DNA of 64,000 nt from an uncultured Thalassolituus sp. (GCF_950066645.1 NZ_CATMFB010000001.1:337499-401498); one strand, 5' to 3'. Shown: positions 1 to 10,413, numbered from the stretch's first letter. A program made the numbers and translations. The notes: a model not told the origin generated them from the letters alone.

Positions 1-1458
1 AGCGCAGAAGCGGAAGAACAATCGGTCAGTCTGCTTGAGCAGGCGATCACTTACACCAAGCAGACAGAGCGTAGCGAAACAGAAGATCTGCTCGCTAACC
101 TGACTGAACAGGTTCTTAAAGGGACTGTGACCTGGGACCGTAACCTGACCAACACCATCAAGCAGGCGATCAGCGCGATTGACGAAGCAATGTCAAAGCA
201 GCTGACAGCGATTCTGCATGAAGAAAAATTCCAGAAGCTGGAAGGCTCCTGGCGCGGTCTGAACCATCTGGTAATGAACAGCGAAACTGGTTCTACTCTG
301 AAAATCCGTATGCTCAACCTGAGCAAGCGTGAACTCTTCCGTGACCTGGATAAGGCGGTAGAATTCGACCAGAGCCAGACCTTCAAGAAAATTTATGAAG
401 AAGAGTTCGGTACCGCAGGTGGTGAGCCTTATGGCTGCATGATTGGTGACTTTGAATTCACGAACCATCCGGAAGATATTGAGCTGCTGAGCAAAATGTC
501 TAACGTTGCTGCCGCGGGCTTCTGTCCGTTCATCTCTGCAGCAGGTTCTGAAATGTTCGGCTTCGATGACTTTACCGAGCTTTCTAAGCCACGTGATCTG
601 GGCAGTATTTTTGAGTCTCAGGAATACATCAAATGGCGCAGCTTCCGTGACAGCGAAGATTCTCGTTTCGTCACTCTGGTTATGCCGCGCGTACTGGCAC
701 GTACTCCTTACGGTGCAGCGTCTAAGCCGGTTGAAAGCTTCAATTTTGAAGAGTTCGATCAGGATGAGTCTGGCATGTCTAAAGCCGCAGAACACGATGA
801 TTACTGCTGGATGAACGCGTCTTACGTGATGGGTACGACTCTTACCCGTGCGTTCGCTGAAAACTCGTGGTGTACTGCAATCCGTGGTGCGGAAGGTGGT
901 CGCGTAGACAACCTGCCGACTCACATCTTCAAGAGCGACGATGGCGACACTGACCAGAAGTGCCCGACCGAAGTGGGTATTACTGACCGTCGTGAAGCTG
1001 AACTCTCGAATCAGGGCTTCCTGCCACTGTGCCACTATAAGAATACTGATTACTCTGTGTTCTTCGGTGCGCAGTCTACTCAGAAGCAGAAGATGTTTGA
1101 CGACCCGGATGCGACAGCTAACGCCTCTATCTCTGCACGTCTGCCATACCTGATGGCGACTTCGCGTATTGCCCATTACCTGAAAGTGATGGCGCGCGAT
1201 AAAGTGGGCTCATTTATGCAGGCAGAAAACTGCGAGCGTTGGCTGAACCAGTGGATTGCTCAGTACACCAACGGCAACCCTGATGCCTCTGCTGAAATGA
1301 AAGCAAAATACCCACTGGCTGAAGCCCGTGTTGAGGTGAAGGAAATCCCAGGTCAGCCTGGCGCATACAGCGCGGTTGCTTACCTGAAGCCGTGGCTGCA
1401 GATGGAAGAGCTGACAACTTCCCTGCGCATGGTTGCAAATATTCCTCAGCCTAAGTAA
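1..1458 (+). CDS. tssC: T6SS contractile sheath large subunit TssC (VipB), 5' end outside window
   Basis: The reading frame is open from base 1, so the first codons lie upstream; about 485 residues are present, close to the full family length of about 490. TssC pairs with TssB to form the cytoplasmic sheath that contracts and drives the Hcp tube out of the cell. Visible family landmarks are the segment [12 protein letters not shown], the [10 protein letters not shown] segment, the [16 protein letters not shown] block, and the C-terminal [12 protein letters not shown] strand used in sheath interlocking. tssE, tssF, tssG and clpV follow on the same strand, which confirms a T6SS core operon. tssB is expected just upstream, outside the window. 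Function is very secure. Confidence 0.96.
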   Translation, partial: SAEAEEQSVSLLEQAITYTKQTERSETEDLLANLTEQVLKGTVTWDRNLTNTIKQAISAIDEAMSKQLTAILHEEKFQKLEGSWRGLNHLVMNSETGSTLKIRMLNLSKRELFRDLDKAVEFDQSQTFKKIYEEEFGTAGGEPYGCMIGDFEFTNHPEDIELLSKMSNVAAAGFCPFISAAGSEMFGFDDFTELSKPRDLGSIFESQEYIKWRSFRDSEDSRFVTLVMPRVLARTPYGAASKPVESFNFEEFDQDESGMSKAAEHDDYCWMNASYVMGTTLTRAFAENSWCTAIRGAEGGRVDNLPTHIFKSDDGDTDQKCPTEVGITDRREAELSNQGFLPLCHYKNTDYSVFFGAQSTQKQKMFDDPDATANASISARLPYLMATSRIAHYLKVMARDKVGSFMQAENCERWLNQWIAQYTNGNPDASAEMKAKYPLAEARVEVKEIPGQPGAYSAVAYLKPWLQMEELTTSLRMVANIPQPK

Positions 1459-1464
1459 CAGGCT

Positions 1465-1486
1465 CCGGGGGCGTTATCGCCCCCGG
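1465..1486 (+). terminator. GC-rich hairpin between the two tssC genes
   Basis: A perfect 9-bp stem (CCGGGGGCG / CGCCCCCGG) with a TTAT loop lies directly after the tssC stop and is followed by a pyrimidine run (cttcttcttt). There is no clean T-tract, so it may be a partial terminator or an mRNA 3'-end stabiliser. It would let tssC be made in excess over the downstream genes. Confidence 0.6.
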
Positions 1487-1514
1487 CTTCTTCTTTGCTC
1501 TCAAGGGATCAGTC

Positions 1515-3029
1515 GTGCTGAACACTTCAGCAGGCATGAAGGCAGTACCAGAGAATCAAATACCGGATTCCCGGTCTGATCAACTGCCGCTTACTGGCGT
1601 CGCCTCGTTTTTACGTGAGGAGGATGACGTACAGGCATTCCGAATCTGGGCCGATCACCTGGCACCTTCCCGAAATTATGAACACCTGACGGTACGTCGT
1701 TGGCTTGATCAGCAGATCGCTGCCATTGACGAATTGATTAACGAACAGATTAACGAAGTACTGCACGACAGTCGTTTTCAGGCGCTGGAAAGTTCCTGGC
1801 GCGGAGTCTGGTTTCTCGTTGATGCAGTCGTTAACAATGAAAACACGCACATCCGTTTACTGGACGTGAGTTGGAAAGACCTGTCCCGGGATATGGAACG
1901 TGCGCCGGATTTTGATCAGAGCGGTTTGTTTCACCTGATCTACAACGAAGAATTCGGCACCCCGGGTGGTGAACCATTCAGTATTTTGCTTGGCGATTAT
2001 TATGTCGCTCACAAGCCATACGATGGTCATCGCTTCGACGATGTTTTCACTCTGCAAGGAATCAGCAGGGCGGCCGCTGCGGCTTTCTGCCCCTTTGTCT
2101 GCAGTGCAGCTCCGCAGCTTTTTGGACTCGATAATTTCGATACACTTGGTTTGCACATCAATATTGATGAAGTGTTCAGGTCGTCGGAATATGTGCGCTG
2201 GCGCTCGATGCGTGAACACGATGACAGTCGTTTTCTTGCGTTGACTATGCCGCAGGTTCTGATGCGCGAGCCTTATAAAGAAAACCGCCGGTCTCGTTCA
2301 GGCTTACGCTTTATAGAGCAGGTTGGTGGCCGTGATAACAGTCGTTATCTATGGGGCAACGCCTGTTTCGCCCTTGGCACCGTGCTTATCCGAGAGTTTT
2401 CAGAAGTGGGCTGGTTCAGTCATATTCGCGGTGTGCCCCGTGATCACTACGGTGGCGGTTTAGTGACACAGTTTCCGACACCGGCGTACCGCACCGATTC
2501 TTCGCGGGCGATGGTGAAAATGTCGACCTCAGTCACGATTACCGATCAACTTGAACGAGAGCTGAGTGATTACGGGCTGATGGCTTTGTGTCACTGTTTT
2601 CAGACACCCTATGCGGTCTTTAATAACTGCCCGTCTGTGCAGATACCCAAGGTTTACAGCAGCAAGTCTGCGACTGCTAATGCCCGTATCAGCTCGATGT
2701 TGCAGCAGATTCTCTGCGGCTCCCGCGTTGCTCAGTACATCAAAGTGATTGTGCGGGACAAAATCGGGTCGTATACCACCGCCGAATCCTGCGAGCGCTA
2801 CCTGCAGAACTGGTTGGATCAGTACACTACCGGGCGTGATGATCTGTCCTGGGAAATGATGGCACGGTACCCGCTGCGTGAAGCGCGTGTCGTGGTAGAC
2901 GAAGAGCCAGGGAAGCCTGGGTATTATTCAAGTCTGGTACATCTTAAGACTCATTATTCGGTCGACCACCTGGTCTCCGAACTCAAGCTGACAACGTCGC
3001 TCAGCCAGATAGATATAGGGAAGGTGTAA
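1515..3029 (+). CDS. Second TssC-family sheath protein (TssC paralogue)
   Basis: A 504-aa protein clearly homologous to the TssC encoded just upstream. It shares EEFGTPGGEPF, the AAAFCPFVCSA segment, EYVRWRSMREHDDSRF, and the IVRDKIGSYTTAESCERYLQ block. It differs in the N-terminal 60 residues and ends in HLVSELKLTTSL instead of the canonical [12 protein letters not shown]. The start is GTG at 1515 with AGGGAT upstream; an in-frame ATG at 1536 is an alternative. It lies 56 bp after tssC and one base before tssE, so it is part of the operon. It could be an alternative sheath subunit or a cap or baseplate-proximal form; the sequence does not tell which. Confidence 0.9.
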   Translation: MLNTSAGMKAVPENQIPDSRSDQLPLTGVASFLREEDDVQAFRIWADHLAPSRNYEHLTVRRWLDQQIAAIDELINEQINEVLHDSRFQALESSWRGVWFLVDAVVNNENTHIRLLDVSWKDLSRDMERAPDFDQSGLFHLIYNEEFGTPGGEPFSILLGDYYVAHKPYDGHRFDDVFTLQGISRAAAAAFCPFVCSAAPQLFGLDNFDTLGLHINIDEVFRSSEYVRWRSMREHDDSRFLALTMPQVLMREPYKENRRSRSGLRFIEQVGGRDNSRYLWGNACFALGTVLIREFSEVGWFSHIRGVPRDHYGGGLVTQFPTPAYRTDSSRAMVKMSTSVTITDQLERELSDYGLMALCHCFQTPYAVFNNCPSVQIPKVYSSKSATANARISSMLQQILCGSRVAQYIKVIVRDKIGSYTTAESCERYLQNWLDQYTTGRDDLSWEMMARYPLREARVVVDEEPGKPGYYSSLVHLKTHYSVDHLVSELKLTTSLSQIDIGKV

Positions 3030-3030
3030 G

Positions 3031-3510
3031 ATGCCAGAGCGTAAAGAAAAGCCGCTTATTCCTCCCTTGCTTGATCGTTTTCTGGATCAGAATAAGTCGA
3101 CCGATTTTCGCCAGAGTCATCATATTGTGCGCTGTTTACGAGAGAGTATCCGCCGCGATCTGGAGCATTTGTTTAATACACGTTATTGCTGTATTTCACC
3201 GCCGGAAGCTTACGAGCACCTGGACGACTCGGTTCTCAATTATGGCCTGCCGGATCTGTCGACAATCAATATGACCTCCTTCGACAGTCGTAATGATTTC
3301 TGTCGCCGTATTGAAAAGGCGGTGCTTAGATTTGAACCTCGTATCCGTTCGGTAAAGGTGAAAACGGATACCAAGCTGGATAACGAAGATCCAACAATCC
3401 GGTTCCGGGTTGAGGCTTCACTGAATGTGAACCCACTACAGGAATTAATTATTTTTGAATCTGCATTGAATCCCGTAAATCAGACGGTCAATGTTTCGGA
3501 GATTTTCTGA
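3031..3510 (+). CDS. tssE: T6SS baseplate subunit TssE (gp25-like)
   Basis: A 159-aa protein with the GPW/gp25 fold signature: an N-terminal PLLDRFLDQ segment, the central LEHLFNTRYC and LNYGLPDLST motifs, then RRIEKAVLRFEPRI, typical of phage gp25-like baseplate wedge proteins. TssE joins TssF, TssG and TssK in the cytoplasmic baseplate that starts sheath assembly. It starts one base after the previous stop and ends two bases before tssF, which implies translational coupling. Length is normal for the family. Confidence 0.95.
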   Translation: MPERKEKPLIPPLLDRFLDQNKSTDFRQSHHIVRCLRESIRRDLEHLFNTRYCCISPPEAYEHLDDSVLNYGLPDLSTINMTSFDSRNDFCRRIEKAVLRFEPRIRSVKVKTDTKLDNEDPTIRFRVEASLNVNPLQELIIFESALNPVNQTVNVSEIF

Positions 3511-3512
3511 TT

Positions 3513-5342
3513 ATGAGTGACAGGCTTCTTTATCATTACGAAAAAGAACTGGCGTTTATCAAACAGTCCGCCAGCGATTTTGCCCGTCAGCACCCCTCAG
3601 TTGCTGAAAGCCTGAAGCTGGGTAGTGATTCTGTTGATGATCCGTTGGTTGCTCGTCTGCTCTCGGGTTTTGCCTTTCTGAATGCGCGCATTCAGCAGAA
3701 ACTGAGCGATGATTTTCCGGAACTGACGGATGCCATGCTGGAGACCTTGTATCCACATTATCTGCGTCCGATTCCTTCCATGTCTGTGGTTCAGTTTTCT
3801 CCGCTTGACGATCTCGACGGGCCGGTGGACATTCCTTCGGGTATTCAGATTGATACCGATGCGGGTGATCAGGAATGCCGGTTTACTACGTCGTATCCGG
3901 TTGAGCTGTTACCGCTCAGAGTCGACAGTGCGCAGTTGATGCCCCGCCCGTTTGTCGCGCCAGGCAGCTTTGATATCCAGGGCGCTGCAGCGGTGCTTAA
4001 AATTTCATTCCGCACCCTGAGTGACGATCTGAACGCCAGTGAGATGGATCTCTCTAAAATACGTTTGTTCCTGAAAGGGCAGGCTCAGCACGTTCATCCG
4101 CTCTATGATCTGATACTGACCAAGTGCTTTAAAGTCGTGGTGGCAAACGGTGAGAGTGACGTCAGCCCGGTATTCCTGAACTCAGATTGTCTTGAGCAGG
4201 TTGGTTTTGGCATTGATGAAGGTATTCTGCCATACCCGCCGACGGCATTTATGGGCTATCGCCTGCTGACAGAGTTCTTCGCGTTCCAGGAAAAATTCCA
4301 GTTTATCGATCTGACTCAACTGGATGTCGCGCTGAATGACTCCTATTCGAACACAGTTAATGTGTACCTGTACCTGCGTGAAAGCGATGCCGAACTTGAG
4401 CATCAGGTGAACGCCGGAATGTTTGCGCTCGGTTGTACGCCGGCGGTGAATATTTTTGAGACAACAGCAGACCCGGTGGCGCTGACCCATACAGAGTCCC
4501 GATATCCAGTGGTTCCGGATTCACGGCGACGTGAAGGCCTTGAGGTCTACAGCATCACCCAGGTAGGTGCTACCGACAACGATGGTAAGTACACAACCTA
4601 CCGACCTTTCTATGGCATGAATCACAGCCGGAATAGCGAGAAGCGTCCGGCGTTCTGGCTCACACACCGTCGCGAAGTCATGGAAGGTGATCACAGAAAC
4701 GAGCTGGCATCAGAAGTTGATGTGAGCCTGGTGGATATGTCATTCAGCCCGTATCAGATCAGTAATCAGACTCTGGAAATGGACCTGCTGTGTACGAACC
4801 GGAATTTACCCAGAAAACTTCCAACCGGGCAGGGGCGGCCGTATTTTCAGGTCGTGGATGATGAATATCCGACAGAACGTATTTCCTGTGCGGTGGTCCC
4901 TACGGCAACCATACGCCCACCTCTGCGGGAGCGGGGTTACTGGCGCCTGATATCGCATCTTAACCTTAACCATCTGTCGCTCAGTCAGGGCGGTGGCTCT
5001 GTTGAGGCTCTGAAAGAAATTCTGCGTCTTTACGATTTTCGCGATTCGGCCAGCACTCGCAATATGATTGATGCGGTGATGGAAATTCATACCAAGCCGG
5101 TGACGGCGCCTATTTCTGTGGATGGGATGGTATCGCTGTGTCGTGGTACACAGATTGAACTGGTGCTGGATCCGGTGATGTTGGCGGGCACCAGCCCTCT
5201 GATATTTGCCAGCGTCATGGAACGTTTTTTCGGTCTGTACGGGTCGATAAATTCATTTACCAAACTGATTGTCCGCCTGAGCGGAAAAGATGGGGAGTTT
5301 AAGCGATGGCCACCGCGCGCCGGCGAAAAAGCCTTAATCTGA
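3513..5342 (+). CDS. tssF: T6SS baseplate subunit TssF (VasA)
   Basis: A 609-aa protein of normal TssF length. It starts with the characteristic LLYHYEKELAFIKQSASDFA and then HPSVAESLKLG, and carries the DPLVARLLSGFAFLNARIQ and LYPHYLRPIPSMSV motifs. TssF with TssG forms the wedge (TssE-F2-G) of the T6SS baseplate. Its 3' end overlaps tssG by 37 bp, so the two are probably translated at a coupled ratio. Confidence 0.96.
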   Translation: MSDRLLYHYEKELAFIKQSASDFARQHPSVAESLKLGSDSVDDPLVARLLSGFAFLNARIQQKLSDDFPELTDAMLETLYPHYLRPIPSMSVVQFSPLDDLDGPVDIPSGIQIDTDAGDQECRFTTSYPVELLPLRVDSAQLMPRPFVAPGSFDIQGAAAVLKISFRTLSDDLNASEMDLSKIRLFLKGQAQHVHPLYDLILTKCFKVVVANGESDVSPVFLNSDCLEQVGFGIDEGILPYPPTAFMGYRLLTEFFAFQEKFQFIDLTQLDVALNDSYSNTVNVYLYLRESDAELEHQVNAGMFALGCTPAVNIFETTADPVALTHTESRYPVVPDSRRREGLEVYSITQVGATDNDGKYTTYRPFYGMNHSRNSEKRPAFWLTHRREVMEGDHRNELASEVDVSLVDMSFSPYQISNQTLEMDLLCTNRNLPRKLPTGQGRPYFQVVDDEYPTERISCAVVPTATIRPPLRERGYWRLISHLNLNHLSLSQGGGSVEALKEILRLYDFRDSASTRNMIDAVMEIHTKPVTAPISVDGMVSLCRGTQIELVLDPVMLAGTSPLIFASVMERFFGLYGSINSFTKLIVRLSGKDGEFKRWPPRAGEKALI

Positions 5343-6448
5343 TCGATCAGTTACAGTCTGAGCCGCAACGTTTCGATTTCTTTCAGGCGGTCAGGTTGTT
5401 AGAAACGGCTGCGACCCTGTATCCGGACAGTGATGAGGTGGTCGCAGATGGTCGTCTCGCAGGTCTGGCGCGCCCCGATCAGGAGTCGGTGCACTTCACT
5501 GCGCGTACCAGTCTGGCCTTTAACGGCTCAGACGTGACTAAGGTGTCTCAGAAGCGTATTCACAGTCACGACTCGGAAGAAAATCCGGCGCTGCAATGGC
5601 AGATGGAAGTCGCCATGATGGGACTGTCAGGTAGTCAGGGGGTAATGCCTTTCTATCTCAGCGAAGTCGTTATCGCCGAGTTACGTCAGAAAAACCGGGC
5701 GTTGAAAGACTATCTGGATCTGTTTAATCACCGCACAATTTCCATGTTTTATGAAGCATGGCACAAGTATCAGATGGCGCCCGAGTATGAGCGGGCCCAG
5801 CGGGCTGACAGCGAAAAGAAAGATTTATTTACCGATGCGTTGCTTTCGTTATCTGGATTGGGTTTTCCTGAGTTACGTTATCGCAGCAATATGCCGGATG
5901 AACCGGTTGCGCAGTTTGCAGGCCATTTCGGCCGCACCATCTGTTCTGCAGAATCACTGCGCAGCAGTATTGCGGGTATGTTCGGCCTTGAGATCGAAAT
6001 AGAACAGTTTAATGGCTCCTGGTATGACCTGCCTGAAGATGCACGTTGCCGGATGCCAGATGAAGATCATCCTCACGGCGTGAATAACTGCCTGGGTGTT
6101 AACACGGTAATGGGTTCTCGCTGTTATCAGGCGCAGAGCAAATTTACCGTGATTGCTATTCCTCATTCTGAGGAAGAATTCCGGGCCCTGGCACCCGGAT
6201 CGAAAATGCTGGAAGAACTGAAGGCATTTATCCGCATGAGTGCGGGAGCAGAGCAGGATTTCGATCTGGAAATCCGTCTTTGTGATAAGTATTTTTCGAT
6301 GGACAATATTTTTGATCCGACGAAATCAGAGCCGTTGCTCGGTTGGAATACCTATATGAATCCGGAGTTGATTGACGGTGATGAACTGTCAGTACGACTT
6401 TCGCAACATGTTCCTGTGCCTGACGATGCATTGCCGTTAGCACATTAA
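5306..6448 (+). CDS. tssG: T6SS baseplate subunit TssG (VasB)
   Basis: A 380-aa protein with TssG hallmarks: FDFFQAVRLLE near the N-terminus, VHFTARTSLAF, MMGLSGSQGVMPFYLSE, and the FLDLFNHR-like segment (YLDLFNHRTISMFYEAWHKY). The ATG at 5306 lies inside tssF and is preceded by a good ribosome site (GGGGAG), which supports this overlapping start. It links TssF to the rest of the baseplate wedge. Confidence 0.95.
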   Translation: MATARRRKSLNLIDQLQSEPQRFDFFQAVRLLETAATLYPDSDEVVADGRLAGLARPDQESVHFTARTSLAFNGSDVTKVSQKRIHSHDSEENPALQWQMEVAMMGLSGSQGVMPFYLSEVVIAELRQKNRALKDYLDLFNHRTISMFYEAWHKYQMAPEYERAQRADSEKKDLFTDALLSLSGLGFPELRYRSNMPDEPVAQFAGHFGRTICSAESLRSSIAGMFGLEIEIEQFNGSWYDLPEDARCRMPDEDHPHGVNNCLGVNTVMGSRCYQAQSKFTVIAIPHSEEEFRALAPGSKMLEELKAFIRMSAGAEQDFDLEIRLCDKYFSMDNIFDPTKSEPLLGWNTYMNPELIDGDELSVRLSQHVPVPDDALPLAH

Positions 6449-6500
6449 ATTCCGGTACGCCGGACTGAAAAGTATCAGCGATTGAAAAGGAAACTTCCCA

Positions 6501-9161
6501 ATGATTAACATCAATCTGAAATCACTGGTCGACAAAATGTCGCCCTACATGCGTGATTCGCTGGAAGGTGCAGCCGGGCTTTGTCTTGCTCACAGCCAGT
6601 ACAATGTCGAACTGGAACACTGGCTGCTCAAGCTGCTGGATATCTCTGATACCGACTTTGTCACTCTGTTAGAAAAGCATGATGTGAACCCGGGCAATGT
6701 TGCCAAGCAACTGGCGAATACTATTGCCCGTTTCCGTTCTGGCAGCAGCCGTCCAGCGGCACTGGCGCCAACCATTGTAGAAGCGGCTAAGAATGCCTGG
6801 ATGCTTGCTTCTGTCGATTACGGCCAGCCAGTGGTCAGCTCCGGACACTTGCTTGCGGCTCTGTTGCTGGAAGACAGCACCCGCCGTCAGTTACTTGAAA
6901 GCTGCCCGGAATTAAAGAGCATCGCGCCGGAGTCTATCCGTGAAACGGCACGTGCTATTTTCGGCACCACAGGCGAAACCGACTCTCTGATCCGTGGGGA
7001 TGAGTCAGGTGCCGAGGTTGCAGGCAATGGCCCGGTAACAGCCTCGAAAACACCAGCACTGGATAAGTACACCGTCAACCTCACTGAGCGTGCTCAGAAT
7101 GGGCAGATTGACCCGGTACTGGGGCGTGACGAAGAGATCCGTCAGTGTATCGATATTCTTACCCGCCGCCGTCAGAATAACCCGATCATGACCGGTGAAG
7201 CCGGCGTGGGTAAAACCGCAGTCGTTGAAGGCTTTGCTCTGCGTATCGCTCAGGGCGATGTACCTGACCCTCTGAAAGGCGTCGCGGTTCGTACTCTCGA
7301 CCTTGGTCTTCTTCAGGCTGGTGCGAGCGTCAAAGGCGAATTCGAAAATCGTCTTAAGTCGGTCATTGAAGAGGTACGTGCCTCTGTAACGCCAATCATC
7401 CTGTTTATCGACGAAGCGCACACTATGATCGGTGCCGGTGGTAAAGAAGGTCAGGGCGATGCCGCCAATCTCCTGAAGCCTGCTCTGGCCCGCGGCGAGC
7501 TACGTACTATTGCAGCGACTACCTGGGCCGAATATAAAAAATACTTTGAACGTGACCCTGCTCTGACCCGTCGTTTCCAGGTGGTGAAGGTGGAAGAGCC
7601 TTCGGAAGACAAAGCCATCGACATGATGCGTGGTATTGCAGAATCGCTGCAGAAACACCACAAAGTACGCATTCTTGATGAAGCTATCGTTGCCTCTGTA
7701 AAACTGTCTCACCGATATATTCCAGGCCGTCAGTTGCCAGATAAATCTGTCAGCCTGCTTGATACTGCCTGTGCTCGTGTGGCATTGAGTCAGTCATCCA
7801 CACCGGGTGCCATCGAAGACGCTCAACGTCGTATTCAACGTGCTGACACCACTATTGGAAAGCTTGAGCGGGAGGCTGCCGCTACCGGCGAGCATACCGA
7901 GCGTCTGGAGGCACTGTACGCTGAGAAACAGGAAGCAGAAACACTGCTTACCACGCTGAAAGAACAGTACGAAAAAGAGAGTGCACTGATCAGCCAGATT
8001 CGCGAATGCCGCGATAAGATTGATCAGAACTTCCTGGCCGCAGAGGGCGACAAATTGTCTGAAGCAGACAGTGATGCACTGAAAGCTAACCTGAAGGCTC
8101 TGACTGCTGAACTGGCTGGCATTCAGGGGGAAAGCCCACTGATGCAGGCTAACGTTGATGAGCAGGCCATTGCGGAAGTCATCGCAAACTGGACGGGTAT
8201 TCCGGTAGGCAAAATGATGAGTGATCAGATCAGTGCCGTGCAGACACTGGCCGATCGTCTGGGTCAACGCGTGATCGGGCAGCCACATGCGCTTGAAGCC
8301 GTGGCACAGGTCATCCGTACTTCCCGTGCAGGCCTGACGGATCCACGCAAGCCGATGGGTGTCTTCCTGTTCTGTGGTACCTCGGGCGTGGGTAAAACCG
8401 AAACTGCACTGGCGGTGGCTGATGAGTTATTTGGTGGTGAGCAGAACATCACAACCATCAACATGTCTGAGTTTAAGGAAGAGCACAAAGTCTCCATGCT
8501 GCTCGGCTCGCCTCCGGGCTATGTCGGCTACGGTGAAGGTGGCGTACTGACTGAAGCTGCTCGTCGTAAACCTTATTCCGTGATCCTGCTGGACGAGATG
8601 GAGAAAGCACACCCAGGGGTGCAGGACATCTTCTACAACCTGTTCGATAAAGGCACGATCAAAGATGGTGAAGGTCGCGATATCGACTTCAAAAACACCA
8701 TCATCATCATGACCTCGAACGCCGGTGAAGACGCCATCCGCGCCATCTTCAACCAGGTGGAAGAGAAACCAGAGCCTGAAGTACTGCTCGACAATATCCG
8801 TCCGTATCTGCTCCAACACTTCAAACCAGCATTCATGGGCCGTGCGAACACCATCGCCTACTATCCGCTGGATGATGAGAACCTGATGAAGATCGCAGCG
8901 ATCAACATGCGTCGTATTGAAAAGCGCCTGACCGAGAAATACGGAGCAGAGTTCAGCTACGACGAAGACGTGCTTATCAACATCGTGGCTCGTTGTCAGG
9001 AATCAGATACCGGAGCACGTAACATCGAAACCATTCTTAACCGTACTGTGTTGCCAGCACTGGCATCTGAGTGTCTGGCTAAGATGGCTGAAGGTGAAGA
9101 AGTCACGAAAGTGCACATCGGAGCCACCGAAGACGGTGACTTCACTTACCAGGTGAGTTGA
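6501..9161 (+). CDS. clpV: T6SS sheath-recycling AAA+ ATPase TssH (ClpV)
   Basis: An 886-aa ClpB-type double AAA+ ATPase. An N-terminal Clp domain (about residues 1-160) precedes D1 with Walker A GEAGVGKT at 232 and D2 with Walker A GTSGVGKT at 626. A middle coiled-coil region lies at about 440-550. The D2 region keeps LLGSPPGYVGYGEGG and the NAG sensor motif (MTSNAG). ClpV extracts contracted TssC to recycle the sheath. The position at the end of the tssE-F-G run separates it from housekeeping ClpB. It is the last gene before a strong terminator. Confidence 0.96.
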   Translation: MININLKSLVDKMSPYMRDSLEGAAGLCLAHSQYNVELEHWLLKLLDISDTDFVTLLEKHDVNPGNVAKQLANTIARFRSGSSRPAALAPTIVEAAKNAWMLASVDYGQPVVSSGHLLAALLLEDSTRRQLLESCPELKSIAPESIRETARAIFGTTGETDSLIRGDESGAEVAGNGPVTASKTPALDKYTVNLTERAQNGQIDPVLGRDEEIRQCIDILTRRRQNNPIMTGEAGVGKTAVVEGFALRIAQGDVPDPLKGVAVRTLDLGLLQAGASVKGEFENRLKSVIEEVRASVTPIILFIDEAHTMIGAGGKEGQGDAANLLKPALARGELRTIAATTWAEYKKYFERDPALTRRFQVVKVEEPSEDKAIDMMRGIAESLQKHHKVRILDEAIVASVKLSHRYIPGRQLPDKSVSLLDTACARVALSQSSTPGAIEDAQRRIQRADTTIGKLEREAAATGEHTERLEALYAEKQEAETLLTTLKEQYEKESALISQIRECRDKIDQNFLAAEGDKLSEADSDALKANLKALTAELAGIQGESPLMQANVDEQAIAEVIANWTGIPVGKMMSDQISAVQTLADRLGQRVIGQPHALEAVAQVIRTSRAGLTDPRKPMGVFLFCGTSGVGKTETALAVADELFGGEQNITTINMSEFKEEHKVSMLLGSPPGYVGYGEGGVLTEAARRKPYSVILLDEMEKAHPGVQDIFYNLFDKGTIKDGEGRDIDFKNTIIIMTSNAGEDAIRAIFNQVEEKPEPEVLLDNIRPYLLQHFKPAFMGRANTIAYYPLDDENLMKIAAINMRRIEKRLTEKYGAEFSYDEDVLINIVARCQESDTGARNIETILNRTVLPALASECLAKMAEGEEVTKVHIGATEDGDFTYQVS

Positions 9162-9178
9162 TTATCTGGTAGGAATTG

Positions 9179-9206
9179 AAACGGGGCAAAAGCCCCGTTT
9201 TTTTTG
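9179..9206 (+). terminator. Rho-independent terminator after clpV
   Basis: The stem AAACGGGGC / GCCCCGTTT with an AAAA loop is followed by an uninterrupted T run. It lies 18 bp after the clpV stop and ends the T6SS core transcript. Confidence 0.93.
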
Positions 9207-9296
9207 TATTGGTCAATGTATATCTTGAGATTAACTTTATGAGGATGATTGATTTCGGATTATGACTGCTGTTTATAGCGGAATATATTCTATGAA

Positions 9297-10346
9297 CTAT
9301 TCAACCGGTAGTAGAGGGCTTGTCGAATTCGTATCTTTTTCACCGCTCTGATTTGCGTCGAAGTAACGGTAGATTATATTTCCTCTTGGTATGCTTCCAG
9401 GTAGCGGGCGAGGATTTATCTTCGATTCAATGAAACTCGAAACGTCACCCTTATCGGCTCTATGATCTGACTTTATAGGGCTTTTTGTGTCGGTATATTC
9501 TCGAGCACTCCACATATAAAGGACGTGCTTTGCCAGCTCGATGTAGTCTGGAGAGGCTTCAATAACGGGCATGTCTGAGGAATCTTTGCTGTTCCAGGTC
9601 TTTAACTCACTAGCTTCTGGAGGAAGATCTAATTCTACGGAGTCCATAATTTTATCGATCAGGGAGGTGAAGTTAGTAAGAGGCACTCTATCCTCGATCC
9701 GATAGGGATTTCCGGCATTTATTGCGGAACGAGAGATCAGAAATTGAAATGATATGTACACATCATGAGAAAGAGGTGTATAGAATGTGATAATAGTTTT
9801 GCCATTTACTAATGGCTGAGCTTCACAATATAACCATCGGGTATTACCCTTATCCACCCATTGGCTATTTATTGGGGCGAGATAATTAGGCCATTTTATG
9901 TCAGTCAGGTCATACGGGTCGTCGAATCGGGCCTTATGGTGTTTTGAAATAAATGAAGAATCATGCTCTTTTATGATGGCATTGGCCATCTCTTCTGGCG
10001 AGTATAGGGTGCAGTTAATGGCTGGATTTATCAATCGGCTGGCTGTTATGAAAAACCGAATACCCCCACAATATCCCTGTAGAACAGGAAGCCCTCGATA
10101 TTTCCAGGAATTTGAATAGATTATTGTGCTATGTCTATTTTCGTATTCCTCAAGATATTTCTGAGCAATCAGGTTGAAATCTGGCAGCGGAAAGTGATCA
10201 TCTTCGCAAGCCCAATTCCGGTCTGGAAATGGTGGGGAGGATGGTGGTACTTTAAATTTTAGAGTCGCTATTGACAGATCTTTGACGACGATTTGTGCCT
10301 TTGACCAGTCAGGCCCCTTTGGATTTTTTTCACTTCCAAAAATCAT
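9297..10346 (-). CDS. Uncharacterised protein, last gene of the T6SS effector operon (immunity-like family)
   Basis: A 349-aa soluble-looking protein with no signal peptide and no family I recognise. It is clearly related to the 301-aa product encoded just upstream: shared PPFPDR(N/G)W, SSWKY or SNSWKY, EWPSYL/KWPNYL, RWLYCEAQPLV versus NWLYYDSQPLV, and TPLSHDVYI versus TPIGHDTYI. ATG at 10346 has AAGG upstream. The coding sequence is more AT-rich than the secretion genes. Repeated divergent copies downstream of a lipase and vgrG are the usual layout of T6SS immunity genes, so an immunity role is inferred, not shown. Confidence 0.8.
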   Translation of the reverse strand: MIFGSEKNPKGPDWSKAQIVVKDLSIATLKFKVPPSSPPFPDRNWACEDDHFPLPDFNLIAQKYLEEYENRHSTIIYSNSWKYRGLPVLQGYCGGIRFFITASRLINPAINCTLYSPEEMANAIIKEHDSSFISKHHKARFDDPYDLTDIKWPNYLAPINSQWVDKGNTRWLYCEAQPLVNGKTIITFYTPLSHDVYISFQFLISRSAINAGNPYRIEDRVPLTNFTSLIDKIMDSVELDLPPEASELKTWNSKDSSDMPVIEASPDYIELAKHVLYMWSAREYTDTKSPIKSDHRADKGDVSSFIESKINPRPLPGSIPRGNIIYRYFDANQSGEKDTNSTSPLLPVE

Positions 10347-10413
10347 GATAGTACCTTGGAAATCTTCCTGCTAAGTTCAAGTGCGAATCTGCACTTTTTT
10401 GAAACTTATGGTG

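Noticed and set aside
193..1176. A 327-codon minus-strand frame across tssC
   Set aside because: It is complementary to strongly conserved TssC coding sequence and has no start signal.
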